DNA from: AP-16 sp036395835
GTDB taxonomy: Bacteria > Pseudomonadota > Alphaproteobacteria > Rhizobiales > Xanthobacteraceae
DNA: 37,582 bases
Reading direction: 5' to 3'
Assembly (NCBI GenBank): GCA_036395835.1
Contig: DASWCW010000068.1
Location: 1 to 37,582 of the forward strand
Shown: positions 23,248-30,753 of the stretch, piece after piece
How the letters are laid out: every line of letters begins with the position of its first letter
Position numbering within the stretch: the first letter of the stretch is position 1
Position numbers and translations under genes: made by a program
The notes under the pieces: generated by a model
Seen by the model: the letters and a program-made list of their open reading frames with translations, nothing else
Database searches by the model: none
Told to the model about the DNA's origin: nothing

Positions 23248-23826
23248 TCACGTGACCGGCAGGCCGAGATGGGCGCGGAAGCGGTTCTTCAGGAACACGG
23301 CATCGCGCGGCGGCAGCGAGCGCGGCGGATTTTCCGCCTTTACCTTCATCACGAACAGGCGCGGTCCCTCGGCCGGGCGATGCAGCTTCTCTCGCAGGTT
23401 CCTGACCGCGGCCATGTCGGCCGCCACGCCGATGTCCGTGAAGCCGCAGGCCGAAGCCACCGCGGCGAGATCGAGCCCACAGCCGGTGTGGCTCCTCTGC
23501 ATCCCGGTTTCGCCAAAATGCCCATTGTCGATCACCACGATCGACAGATTCTTCGGGCGCGCCACGGCGATCGTCGCAAGCCCGCCCAAGCCCATCAGCT
23601 GCTCGCCGTCCCCGGTGATCGCCAGAATATTTCGATCCGGCCGGGCCTGGGCGAGCCCGAGGCCGATCAGGGCCGCGCTGCCCATGGCGCCCCAGAGATA
23701 ATAATTGGCGTCGCTGTCGCCCGCCGCGTGAACGTCGTAGGTCGGGGATCCGAGCCCGGAGACGACCAAAAGCTCGCCGCGATCTTTCAACAGCGCTGCC
23801 ACTGCCGCGCGCCGATCGAGAGCCAT
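23248..23826 (-). CDS. Thiamine-diphosphate-dependent decarboxylase, C-terminal (PP) subunit
   Basis: 192 residues from ATG 23826 (GAGGGG just upstream); GTG 23838, overlapping the previous stop, is an alternative. It matches only the C-terminal cofactor domain of TPP enzymes: GDGEQLMGLGG at 72-82 with Asn101 in VVIDNGHFGETG completes the GDG-x(26)-N magnesium/diphosphate motif. Two-gene TPP decarboxylases of this size are sulfopyruvate decarboxylase (ComD/ComE) and phosphonopyruvate-decarboxylase relatives, where alpha and beta subunits build one active site. No sulfolactate or phosphonate gene is nearby, so a decarboxylation of another 2-oxo acid from the local pathway is the best inference. 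Confidence 0.85.
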   Translation of the reverse strand: MALDRRAAVAALLKDRGELLVVSGLGSPTYDVHAAGDSDANYYLWGAMGSAALIGLGLAQARPDRNILAITGDGEQLMGLGGLATIAVARPKNLSIVVIDNGHFGETGMQRSHTGCGLDLAAVASACGFTDIGVAADMAAVRNLREKLHRPAEGPRLFVMKVKAENPPRSLPPRDAVFLKNRFRAHLGLPVT

Positions 23827-23834
23827 GCCGCCCC

Positions 23835-24377
23835 TCACCAGATTTTCCTGCCCAGCATGCGCTGGGAAATCAGCACCGCGATCTGCTGCTCCGCCTCATA
23901 GGCGAGCGCCGCCGCCGAGCCGGCGGTCTCGACGAGGTCCTCGGCCGTCTCCACGCGCTCTGTGCGCACCCCGATCGCGTTCAACGCCGGCTCAGCGGCG
24001 CGGCCCATCGGCACCTGCCAGGGATTGAACTCGGCCCATTCGCCGCGCATCGTCACCAGCATCAGCAGCGGAAATCGCGCGATCGTCATCAGCGAGAGCA
24101 TATTGATGCAATTGCCGACCCCGCTCGATTGCAGCAGCAGCACGCTGCGTTTTCCGCCGAGCCAGGCGCCCGCCGCGATCGCGACGCCCTCCTCCTCGCT
24201 GGTCAGGACATTCGAGACCACGTCCGGATCGACCGCGAAGAGCTCGATCAGCGATGCATGTCCAGCGTCCGGAACGTGGCTGACGTGGGTCACGCCCGCG
24301 GATTTCAGCACGCGGTGGACATCCACCGCCCAAGGTTGCTTGAGGTCCGTTTTGGCGCCCGTCGCTATGGTTCGCAT
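23835..24377 (-). CDS. Thiamine-diphosphate-dependent decarboxylase, N-terminal (Pyr) subunit
   Basis: 180 residues from ATG 24377 with GAGGAA about ten bases upstream; ATG 24398 is another candidate. The protein is the pyrimidine-binding domain of TPP enzymes alone: 'HVSHVPDAGHASLIELFAV' opens the fold, and the glutamate that activates the cofactor lies in TSEEEGVAIAAGAWLGG (about residue 62), followed by 'LLLQSSGVGNCINMLSLM'. Length and sequence order match the alpha subunit of sulfopyruvate decarboxylase. It is co-translated with the PP subunit downstream (stop 23835-23837). The preceding gene is an OYE-type reductase 34 bases upstream, so a reduction step followed by decarboxylation is suggested. 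Confidence 0.85.
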   Translation of the reverse strand: MRTIATGAKTDLKQPWAVDVHRVLKSAGVTHVSHVPDAGHASLIELFAVDPDVVSNVLTSEEEGVAIAAGAWLGGKRSVLLLQSSGVGNCINMLSLMTIARFPLLMLVTMRGEWAEFNPWQVPMGRAAEPALNAIGVRTERVETAEDLVETAGSAAALAYEAEQQIAVLISQRMLGRKIW

Positions 24378-24411
24378 TCGTGGCCGTTCCTCTTGCATAT
24401 CGCTCGCCGTG

Positions 24412-25512
24412 CTACATCGCATGCGCGAGTTGGTAGGCCGGCCAGACCGCAGGTGCGGCGCGCGCATAGGGATTGGGCCTCGCGATCTCGGCGCCGAGTC
24501 GCGCGGCCGCATGCCAGGGCCAGCGCGGATCGTCGATCGCGGCGCGCGCAATCGCGATCATGTCGGCATGATTGCCGGCGATCACCTCCTCGGCCTGTGC
24601 AGGGTCGGCAATCATGCCCACCGTGCGCACCTTCAGGCCGCAGGCTTTCTTGATGGCTTGCGCAAGCGGCACTTGATAGCCCGGACCGATCGGTATCTTT
24701 GCCGTGCCCAAAAGGCCGCCACTGCTCACACAAACGTAGCCGAAGCCCAGCGCTTCGAGATCGCGGGCGAGCGCTGCGGCATCGGCGACGTCCCACCCGC
24801 CTTCGACCCAATCGGTGCCGGTGATTCTCGCGCCGATCACGCGCGAGGCCGGAACCATCTCGCGGACCGCGCGCGCGACCTCGGCCGCAAATTTCAAGCG
24901 CTGCGTTCCATAGGCATCGACGCGCCGGTTGCTCAGCGGCGACAGGAATTGATGCAGCAGATAGCCGTGCGCCATGTGCAGCTCGACAATGTCGAAACCC
25001 GCGGCCATGGCGCGGCGCGCCGCCGCGGCGAATTCGTCGACAAGCCTCCGTATCTCCTCGGCCGATAATTCCTCGGGAACGGGCCACTCGGCATCGAACG
25101 GAAGCTTCGAAGGCGCGACGGTCAGCCAGGGATCCTCGCCCGGCCCGAGCGGCTTGCCGCCTTCCCACGGCCTGCGCGCCGAGCCCTTGCGGCCGGCGTG
25201 TGCGAGCTGAATGCCAAGCAACGTGCCTTTGGGAGCGACCGTGCGCATCGCCGCCAGGATGCGGGCGACCGCTGCCTGATGCGCATCGGACCATAGCCCG
25301 AGACAGCCGTGAGTGATGCGGCCTCTCGGCTCGACCGCGGTCGCCTCCAGCATCACCACGCCCGCGCCCGACATCGCGAGCGTCATGGCATTCTGCAGAT
25401 GCCATTCCGTCGGCAGCCCGTCGACCGCGGAATATTGGCACATCGGCGAGATCGCAATGCGGTTCGGCACAATGAGCGGCCCGATCTCGATCGGGGTGAA
25501 AAGCAAAGCCAT
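24412..25512 (-). CDS. NADH:flavin oxidoreductase, old yellow enzyme family (YqjM-like)
   Basis: 366 residues from ATG 25512, preceded by AAGGAAGGA. A TIM-barrel FMN enzyme: 'NRIAISPMCQYSAVDG' has the Cys25/Tyr27 pair of the thermophilic-like/YqjM subclass, 'IQLAHAGRKGS' and 'FDIVELHMAHGYLLHQFLSP' hold the substrate-binding region (usually His-x-x-His), and 'NRRVDAYG' completes the barrel signature. OYE enzymes reduce the C=C bond of alpha,beta-unsaturated carbonyls with NAD(P)H. Cytoplasmic, soluble. It is the first gene of a minus-strand set with the TPP decarboxylase subunits and the dioxygenase; upstream lies a repeat-bearing gap of 255 bases. Confidence 0.9.
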   Translation of the reverse strand: MALLFTPIEIGPLIVPNRIAISPMCQYSAVDGLPTEWHLQNAMTLAMSGAGVVMLEATAVEPRGRITHGCLGLWSDAHQAAVARILAAMRTVAPKGTLLGIQLAHAGRKGSARRPWEGGKPLGPGEDPWLTVAPSKLPFDAEWPVPEELSAEEIRRLVDEFAAAARRAMAAGFDIVELHMAHGYLLHQFLSPLSNRRVDAYGTQRLKFAAEVARAVREMVPASRVIGARITGTDWVEGGWDVADAAALARDLEALGFGYVCVSSGGLLGTAKIPIGPGYQVPLAQAIKKACGLKVRTVGMIADPAQAEEVIAGNHADMIAIARAAIDDPRWPWHAAARLGAEIARPNPYARAAPAVWPAYQLAHAM

Positions 25513-25635
25513 GGATTCCTTCCTTCGTGACGGGCCCGTTTGAAGCCCATGCTCGGCTGGAGCGCAAGGCATGCCATCCGGAAACCCGATGGTCATGCGC
25601 TCACTCTTGTTTCAATGCTTCGTCGTCCAGTGGCC

Positions 25636-25765
25636 CGAGCGAAGCGCGGAAACCCGGCACCACAACCGCCGGCCGTGCCATATTTTGCGGATCGATGTGC
25701 TCGGTTTCCGGGGTTCGCGCTGGAGCCTTGCCCGGACCGCTTCCGGGGGCGCGCCCCGGATGACG
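25636..25765. repeat. Palindromic repeat region between OYE and GST genes
   Basis: TCCGGGG-GCGCG-CCCCGGA at 25743-25761 is a perfect 7-bp hairpin. A larger imperfect inverted repeat pairs a GCGCGGAAACCCGG-like arm near 25648 with CCGGGGTTCGCGC near 25718. The 255-bp gap 25513-25767 holds no gene I can support. It may act as a transcript end for the GST gene upstream on the minus strand. Confidence 0.45.
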
Positions 25766-25767
25766 GC

Positions 25768-26391
25768 TCACTGCAAAGGAATCGACGAGACGTGATCCTT
25801 GAATGCCGGACGCTCCGCGATCACCGCATACCAGCGCTCGAAATGTTCGAGCTTCGGCCGCTGCGGCACCAGCTGCCGGAACCGATAGGCCATGATGCCA
25901 ACCGGAATATCGCCCATCGAGAATGCCGCGCCGGCGACGAAGGGCTGCTTCGCGAGCGTGGTGTCGAGAATCTGCATTGCATCGGTGGTCTTCGTCTGCG
26001 AGGCGGCGATCGCCGCCTGGTCGCGCTGCTCCGGCGGCGTGCGAATCAGGCCCCAGAACGCGCCGGAAATGGCGAGGCCGAGCACGGTGAGCTGCCAGTC
26101 CATCCACTGGCTGGCGAGCGCGCGCGACTTCCAGTCGGCGGGCTCGAGCTTGCTGACACCATAGCGCGCGGCAAGATAGCGGACGATGGTATTGGATTCC
26201 CAGACCGTAAGATCGCCGTCCTGCAACGTGGGCACCAGCCCGTTGGGATTCATGGCAAGATAGTGCGGCTCCTTGTTGCCGCCGAATTTTCCGCCGATGT
26301 CGACGCGCTCGTGCTTGAGCCCGAGCTCGCCGACCGCCCACATGACCTTCTGCACGTTCGACGAGGTATTGCGCCCCCAAATTTTCAGCAT
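25768..26391 (-). CDS. Glutathione S-transferase family protein
   Basis: 207 residues; GGGAGGA lies six bases before ATG 26391. N-terminal thioredoxin-like domain (1-80): MLKIWGRNTSSNVQKVMWA has Ser10/Ser11 in the place of the GST catalytic residue, the cis-proline is in GLVPTLQDGD, and the glutathione-contact 'ESNTIVRYLA' (Glu-Ser) follows. The C-terminal all-helical domain ends with the N-capping 'MGDIPVGIMAYRF' segment. Such GSTs conjugate or isomerise electrophilic intermediates, including maleyl-type or epoxide products of ring breakdown. It lies between the Ldh dehydrogenase and the OYE gene, all on the minus strand. Confidence 0.88.
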   Translation of the reverse strand: MLKIWGRNTSSNVQKVMWAVGELGLKHERVDIGGKFGGNKEPHYLAMNPNGLVPTLQDGDLTVWESNTIVRYLAARYGVSKLEPADWKSRALASQWMDWQLTVLGLAISGAFWGLIRTPPEQRDQAAIAASQTKTTDAMQILDTTLAKQPFVAGAAFSMGDIPVGIMAYRFRQLVPQRPKLEHFERWYAVIAERPAFKDHVSSIPLQ

Positions 26392-26477
26392 GGAATCCTC
26401 CCGATTTTCTGGATGAAGCCGTGCGGTCCGATGCGAGAAGCCGGCTTGCGCATCGCGCCCGCGCCGTTCGAACGCAG

Positions 26478-27572
26478 CTAATCCGATTGCGCCATCGATT
26501 GGATGCGGCGCTCCTCGATGCCGACCTGACGCGCCGTGGCCACGATCGAGGCCCAGATATCATCGGTCAGCGGCACACCGCTCGCAAGCCGCTCCGCCCG
26601 CATGCGCTGCTCGGGCTCGCCAGGCGTGAGCACTTCGCCGCCGCGTGGCACGGGGCGCGAGCTCTTCACCGCGGCGATGTAGCGCGCGACCTCGCCGGCA
26701 AACGCTGCTTCCGGATCCACGCGCTCGGGATCGATGTAGAACGACAGCATGCCGTTCGCGAATGGCCGCCCCTCCTGCGTTGCACCGGTGCCGCTGAGCG
26801 CGCCGCCGAGCAGCTCGCAGATCAACGCCAGCCCAGATCCCTTGTGTTCGCCGAAGGCGCGGATCGCGCCTTTGCCCTTGCTGTAGTCGCGCGGACCCCC
26901 GCCCGGCTCGTAATCGCCATACAGCAGATGCGGATCGCCGCTCACGGAACCATCGGGACCGACCAGCGCGTCGGCCGGCAGGTTTTTGCCGCCCCGGCTT
27001 GCAACCAGCACCTTGCCTTCGGCGACGACGGAAGTCGCGAAATCGAGAATGACAGGCTCGGCATCGACGCGCGGAATGCCGACACAGAACGGCGCGGTCG
27101 AGAACCGGCGCTCGACGCCGCCGAACGGCGCGACCAGCACGCTTCCGGCCGCATTGACGAAATGAATCGAGATGAGCCCCACCTCCGCCGCCAGGGCCGC
27201 CCAATCGCCAACGCGTCCGATGTGGCCGGCATTACGCAGCACAATTGCGGAAAGTCCGTGCGGCCGGCATTTGTCGATGCCGAGCTCGACCGCCTGCGGT
27301 GCCACCGTCTGGCCGAATCCATAGCGGCCGTCGACCACTGCCAGGACCGGCGTATCGATGAGAATCGCGATCTTCCGGTCAGCAATCACGCGCCCTTCGG
27401 ATTTCATCTGCACGTACCGCGGGACCCGCACCACGCCGTGGCTGTCGTGCCCGGTAAGATTGGCGGCGACCAGATATTTGGCGATGCGGCGCCCCTCCTC
27501 GACCGGGCAGCCGGATTTGATGAAAATCTCGCCGATGAATTCCTGGAGCACGTTCGCTTGCACCGTGACCAT
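26478..27572 (-). CDS. Ldh-family (malate/L-lactate dehydrogenase-like) oxidoreductase
   Basis: 364 residues from ATG 27572 (the upstream frame to 27659 overlaps a palindrome and is not protein-like). 'GHDSHGVVRVPRYVQ' (about 50-65) carries the conserved His of the type-2 malate/lactate dehydrogenase family (PF02615), 'RNAGHIGRVGDWAALAAEVG' and 'GGVERRFSTAPF' are further family blocks, and 'GEHKGSGLALICELLGGALSG' is the cofactor-binding block. Members use NAD(P) without a Rossmann fold, reducing or oxidising 2-hydroxy/2-oxo acids, ureidoglycolate, sulfolactate or delta-1-piperideine-2-carboxylate. Local context (TPP decarboxylase, OYE) suits a 2-oxo-acid step. Its promoter region faces that of the next gene and contains a palindromic operator. 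Confidence 0.85.
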   Translation of the reverse strand: MVTVQANVLQEFIGEIFIKSGCPVEEGRRIAKYLVAANLTGHDSHGVVRVPRYVQMKSEGRVIADRKIAILIDTPVLAVVDGRYGFGQTVAPQAVELGIDKCRPHGLSAIVLRNAGHIGRVGDWAALAAEVGLISIHFVNAAGSVLVAPFGGVERRFSTAPFCVGIPRVDAEPVILDFATSVVAEGKVLVASRGGKNLPADALVGPDGSVSGDPHLLYGDYEPGGGPRDYSKGKGAIRAFGEHKGSGLALICELLGGALSGTGATQEGRPFANGMLSFYIDPERVDPEAAFAGEVARYIAAVKSSRPVPRGGEVLTPGEPEQRMRAERLASGVPLTDDIWASIVATARQVGIEERRIQSMAQSD

Positions 27573-27640
27573 CGATTTCGATCCGTGTTGAGATTGCAAA
27601 TTTCGAAGCGTATTCGCGCCTGCATTCCTGTAGTACGAAA

Positions 27641-27662
27641 GAATTGCAGCCAAGTGCAATTC
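27641..27662. promoter_or_regulatory. Perfect 8-6-8 inverted repeat, putative operator
   Basis: GAATTGCA (27641-27648) and TGCAATTC (27655-27662) are exact reverse complements separated by GCCAAG. The site lies in the 275-bp gap between the divergent Ldh gene and the second binding-protein gene. It is AT-rich compared with the surrounding sequence, as expected of a dimeric regulator site, and unlike the GC-rich repeats elsewhere in the window. Confidence 0.5.
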
Positions 27663-27847
27663 TCGTCCTGGGCCGCCGGCGCGGTCGAACTCCCCGGCTC
27701 CGAAATGGTTTCCCTTTCGCGGTCACATTGGTAGCTTTGCGATGCCGTAAAGCAGAAGCCTTCCACATTCGGTCGCGCAGGCGAAGGAAATCGCGGCGAG
27801 CCCTCTGCGGCTGGCCGCAAATGAGCCGAGGCGAGATAATCGAGATA

Positions 27848-29065
27848 ATGTCGCAAACGTGGAAATTAACTCTTGCCGTCGTCGCGATCGCAGCGATCGC
27901 ATCGTTGCCGAATCTCGCCAGGGCGCAGATTTCCGATCATGTGGTGAAAATCGGCGTGCTGACCGATCTTTCCGGGCCGGCGTCCGACGCTACCGGAAAG
28001 GGCTCGGTATTGGCTGCCCAGATGGCGGTCGAGGATTTCGGCGGCAAGGTTGCGGGCGTTCCGGTCGAAGTGATCTCCGCCAATCACCAGCTCAAGCCCG
28101 ACATCGGCTCGGAGATCGCGACGCGCTGGTACGATATCGACAAGGTAGACCTGATCCTCGACGTTCCGGTCTCGGCGGTCGGCCTTGCGGTGCAGGAAGT
28201 CGCGCGCAAGAAGCAGAAATCGTTCATCACCCATTCGACCGGCACCGCGGATTTCACCGGCAAGTTCTGCTCGCCTTACGGCATGCAATGGGTGTTCGAC
28301 ACCTATGCGCTCGCAACCGGGACGGCACGCGAGGTGGTCAGGCGTGGCGGCGATAGCTGGTTCTTCGTGACCTCAGACTACGCGTTCGGGCATTCGCTCG
28401 AGCGCGACGCTTCGAGGGTAGTGCTGGAGAACGGCGGCAAGGTGCTGGGCTCGGTGCGCCACCCGTTCGCCTCGCAAGATCTTTCCTCCTTCATCGTTCA
28501 GGCGCAAGCCTCGCGAGCAAAGATCATCGGGCTCGCCAGCGGGCCACCCGACAACATCAATGCCATCAAGCTCGGCGGCGAGTTCGGCGTCTTCGCCGGC
28601 GGCCAGCAGATGGCGGGCTTGCTCATCCTCATCACCGACGTGCACGCGCTGGGACTCAAAGCGGCGCAGGGACTGTTGCTCACGAGCTCGTTCTATTGGG
28701 ACATGGACGATGAGACCCGCGCATGGTCGAGGCGTTTCTTCGCCAAGCTCAACAAGATGCCGACGATGTGGCAGGCCGGCGTGTATTCCTCGGTCCTGCA
28801 TTATCTCAAGGCTATCCAGGCGACGGGAACCGACGAACCACTCAAGGTTGCTGCGCAGATGCGGGCAACCCCGGTGGAAGATTTCTTTTCCCGGCACGGC
28901 AGGCTGCGCGAGGACGGCCTGATGGTGCACGATCTTTACCTGATGCAGGTCAAGAAGCCGGAAGAATCGAGGCAGGCCTGGGATTACTATCAGGTTCGCG
29001 CCACCATTCCCGCCGAGCAGGCGTTCCCGCCGCCCGACCCGGCGTGCCCGCTGAACAAGAAATGA
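27848..29065 (+). CDS. Orphan ABC transporter substrate-binding protein, branched-chain type
   Basis: 405 residues from ATG 27848, where the signal peptide begins (MSQTWKLTLAVVAIAAIASLPNLARAQ); an upstream in-frame ATG at 27821 would prepend a charged segment. The mature protein is a Peripla_BP_6 fold: 'KIGVLTDLSGPASDATGKGSVLAAQMAVEDFGGKVAGVPVEVI', then 'DVPVSAVGLAVQEVARKKQKSFI' and 'THSTGTADFTGKFCSPYG'. No permease or ATPase gene accompanies it, so it must use another importer, perhaps the one at 8361-11745, or act as a ligand sensor. It diverges from the Ldh gene across a shared regulatory gap and ends in front of a hairpin. Confidence 0.88.
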   Translation: MSQTWKLTLAVVAIAAIASLPNLARAQISDHVVKIGVLTDLSGPASDATGKGSVLAAQMAVEDFGGKVAGVPVEVISANHQLKPDIGSEIATRWYDIDKVDLILDVPVSAVGLAVQEVARKKQKSFITHSTGTADFTGKFCSPYGMQWVFDTYALATGTAREVVRRGGDSWFFVTSDYAFGHSLERDASRVVLENGGKVLGSVRHPFASQDLSSFIVQAQASRAKIIGLASGPPDNINAIKLGGEFGVFAGGQQMAGLLILITDVHALGLKAAQGLLLTSSFYWDMDDETRAWSRRFFAKLNKMPTMWQAGVYSSVLHYLKAIQATGTDEPLKVAAQMRATPVEDFFSRHGRLREDGLMVHDLYLMQVKKPEESRQAWDYYQVRATIPAEQAFPPPDPACPLNKK

Positions 29066-29083
29066 CGGTTCGCTATATCCCAG

Positions 29084-29110
29084 CCCGCATGGAGCGGAGC
29101 ACAATGCGGG
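29084..29110 (+). terminator. Hairpin after the orphan binding-protein gene
   Basis: CCCGCAT (29084-29090) and ATGCGGG (29104-29110) form a perfect 7-bp stem 19 bases after the stop codon. No T-run follows. The arms resemble the 'CCCGCATGGAGC' type of intergenic repeat common in Bradyrhizobium relatives, so it may be a repeat that also ends transcription. Confidence 0.4.
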
Positions 29111-29169
29111 GCCCCTGGATTTCGCCACGGGCTGCGAGATGGGCTTCGTAGGCTGTCGCGGCCACGATC

Positions 29170-30441
29170 ATGACCGATACGATCTCTGCAGAAGGCTCCG
29201 CCTCGGCCCGTGCGGCCGCGCTCGCGTTCGATTTGAGAAAGCTCGATCCCGACTTCCTGGAAGATCCCTATCCGGTCTATCGCGCGCTGCGCGAGCACGA
29301 CCCGGTTCACCGCATGCCCGATGGCTCGTATTTTCTCTCACGTTACGAGGATTGCGCCGAAGTCTATCGCGATCCGGCGTCCTGGAGCTCGGACAAGAGG
29401 ATCGATTTCCGGCCGAATTTCGCCGACAGCCTGCTCTACGAGCACCACACCACGAGCCTCGTCTTCAACGATCCGCCCTATCACACAAGGGTTCGCAAGC
29501 TGCTCGCTCCCGCATTCACGCCGCGCGCCTTGAAAACCTTGCAGCCGCGCGTCGAGGCGCTGGTCGATCGCCTGCTCGAACGGGCGGCCGAGCTCAGGAG
29601 CTTCGATCTCATCGACGATTTCGCCGCCGCGATTCCGGTGCAGCTGATCGGCGACATGCTGGGCGTGCCCTCGGACGAGCGTGGACCGTTGCGGCGCTGG
29701 TCGCTGGCGATCCTGGGCGCGCTCGAACCGGTGCTGGGCAGAAAACAATTCGAGCGCGGCGTTGCGGCGGTCGCAGAGTTCAAGGCGTATCTGGTCGACC
29801 TGATCGAGCGCCGCTTGCACGAGGAGCACGGCCACGAGGGCGAGATTCTCTCGACTCTGATCGCGGCGAGCGATTTCGCCGCGCCGAAGGCATCGCAAGA
29901 GAGGCTGAGCGAGCTCGAGCTTTTGCACAATTGCATCTTTCTGCTCAACGCCGGCCACGAGACCACGACGAACCTCATCGGCAACAGCATCGATCTGCTC
30001 ATCCGCAATCCCGATGCGATGCGCGACTTGCGCAATAATCCAGATTGCATCGACACCGCGGTCGAGGAATTTTTGCGCATGGAGAGCTCGAACCAGCTCG
30101 GTAACCGGCGGGCGGCGCGCGATACCAGCCTGGCCGGGGTGGAGATTACGGCCGGCAGCTATGTTCACATCGGCATTGGCGCCGCCAATCGCGACCCGGC
30201 GCAGTTCCCCGCGCCCGATCATCTCGACATCCGCCGCCAGCCCAACCGGCATCTCGCCTTCGCGACCGGCATCCATGCTTGCGCCGGCATGTCGCTCGCC
30301 CGCATGGAGGCGAAGGTGGCGATCGGCAAGATGCTGGGGAGGTTCGAGACGATCGAGCGCGACGGGGCCTTCGTGCGCGGCGGCCGCGCCCGCTTCCGCG
30401 GCTTCTTGCACTATCCTGTCCGGGTGATTGAGCATGAGTGA
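29170..30441 (+). CDS. Cytochrome P450
   Basis: 423 residues, typical of soluble bacterial class I P450s. Diagnostic parts in order: I-helix AGHETTTN at 261-268 with the acid-alcohol pair, K-helix E300-x-x-R303 (EEFLRME), and the haem loop 'FATGIHACAGMSLAR' with Cys371 as thiolate ligand. 'HACAG' fits F-x-x-G-x-H-x-C-x-G exactly. 'FLEDPYPVYRALREHDPVH' at the N-terminus is also characteristic. No membrane anchor. It hydroxylates or demethylates a substrate with electrons from a ferredoxin/reductase pair, which is not encoded in the window. Lies between an orphan binding protein and a zinc alcohol dehydrogenase, both on the same strand. Confidence 0.93.
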   Translation: MTDTISAEGSASARAAALAFDLRKLDPDFLEDPYPVYRALREHDPVHRMPDGSYFLSRYEDCAEVYRDPASWSSDKRIDFRPNFADSLLYEHHTTSLVFNDPPYHTRVRKLLAPAFTPRALKTLQPRVEALVDRLLERAAELRSFDLIDDFAAAIPVQLIGDMLGVPSDERGPLRRWSLAILGALEPVLGRKQFERGVAAVAEFKAYLVDLIERRLHEEHGHEGEILSTLIAASDFAAPKASQERLSELELLHNCIFLLNAGHETTTNLIGNSIDLLIRNPDAMRDLRNNPDCIDTAVEEFLRMESSNQLGNRRAARDTSLAGVEITAGSYVHIGIGAANRDPAQFPAPDHLDIRRQPNRHLAFATGIHACAGMSLARMEAKVAIGKMLGRFETIERDGAFVRGGRARFRGFLHYPVRVIEHE

Positions 30442-30545
30442 CCGTCCATCCCGGGGCTCGCGCGATCCTCTCCACGAACTCCCAGACTGCTTCGGGAGCT
30501 TCCCGGTGCACATTGTGGCTGCGTCCGTGGAGGTCACGGGCCCCG
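30440..30545 (-). pseudogene. Possible remnant of an alpha/beta-hydrolase C-terminus
   Basis: On the minus strand this gap reads 'DLHGRSHNVHREAPEAVWEF' followed by VERIARAPGW. A strand, a conserved catalytic-type His in 'G-R-S-H-N-V-H-x-E-x-P', and a closing amphipathic helix are the shape of the last 30-35 residues of an alpha/beta-hydrolase. No matching upstream part is found, so only a decayed tail would remain. Recognition rests on this short stretch alone. Confidence 0.3.
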
Positions 30546-30753
30546 CTCCCTATCCGGTCTTGCTTCGTCGAGCGCAATACGCTGCCCTACCCGCCCTTCT
30601 CCCGTGATTCCGCCTGCGGTATAGGACGCCGATCCCGGTTGGTGAACCCGCATGGTTCGCCGATGCGGCGACTGAGCCGATTCAGCGATCGACGCCGGCA
30701 TGGTCCCGATTCCGTGCCCCTGCCATCCGAATTCTGATACCTGGTGCCTGGCA
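30546..30753. other. Intergenic stretch between P450 and alcohol dehydrogenase
   Basis: No gene or strong palindrome seen. Reading frames here are Arg/Pro-rich. It presumably holds the promoter of the alcohol dehydrogenase, but no convincing -35/-10 pair was found, and the gene's ribosome site is weak. Confidence 0.3.
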
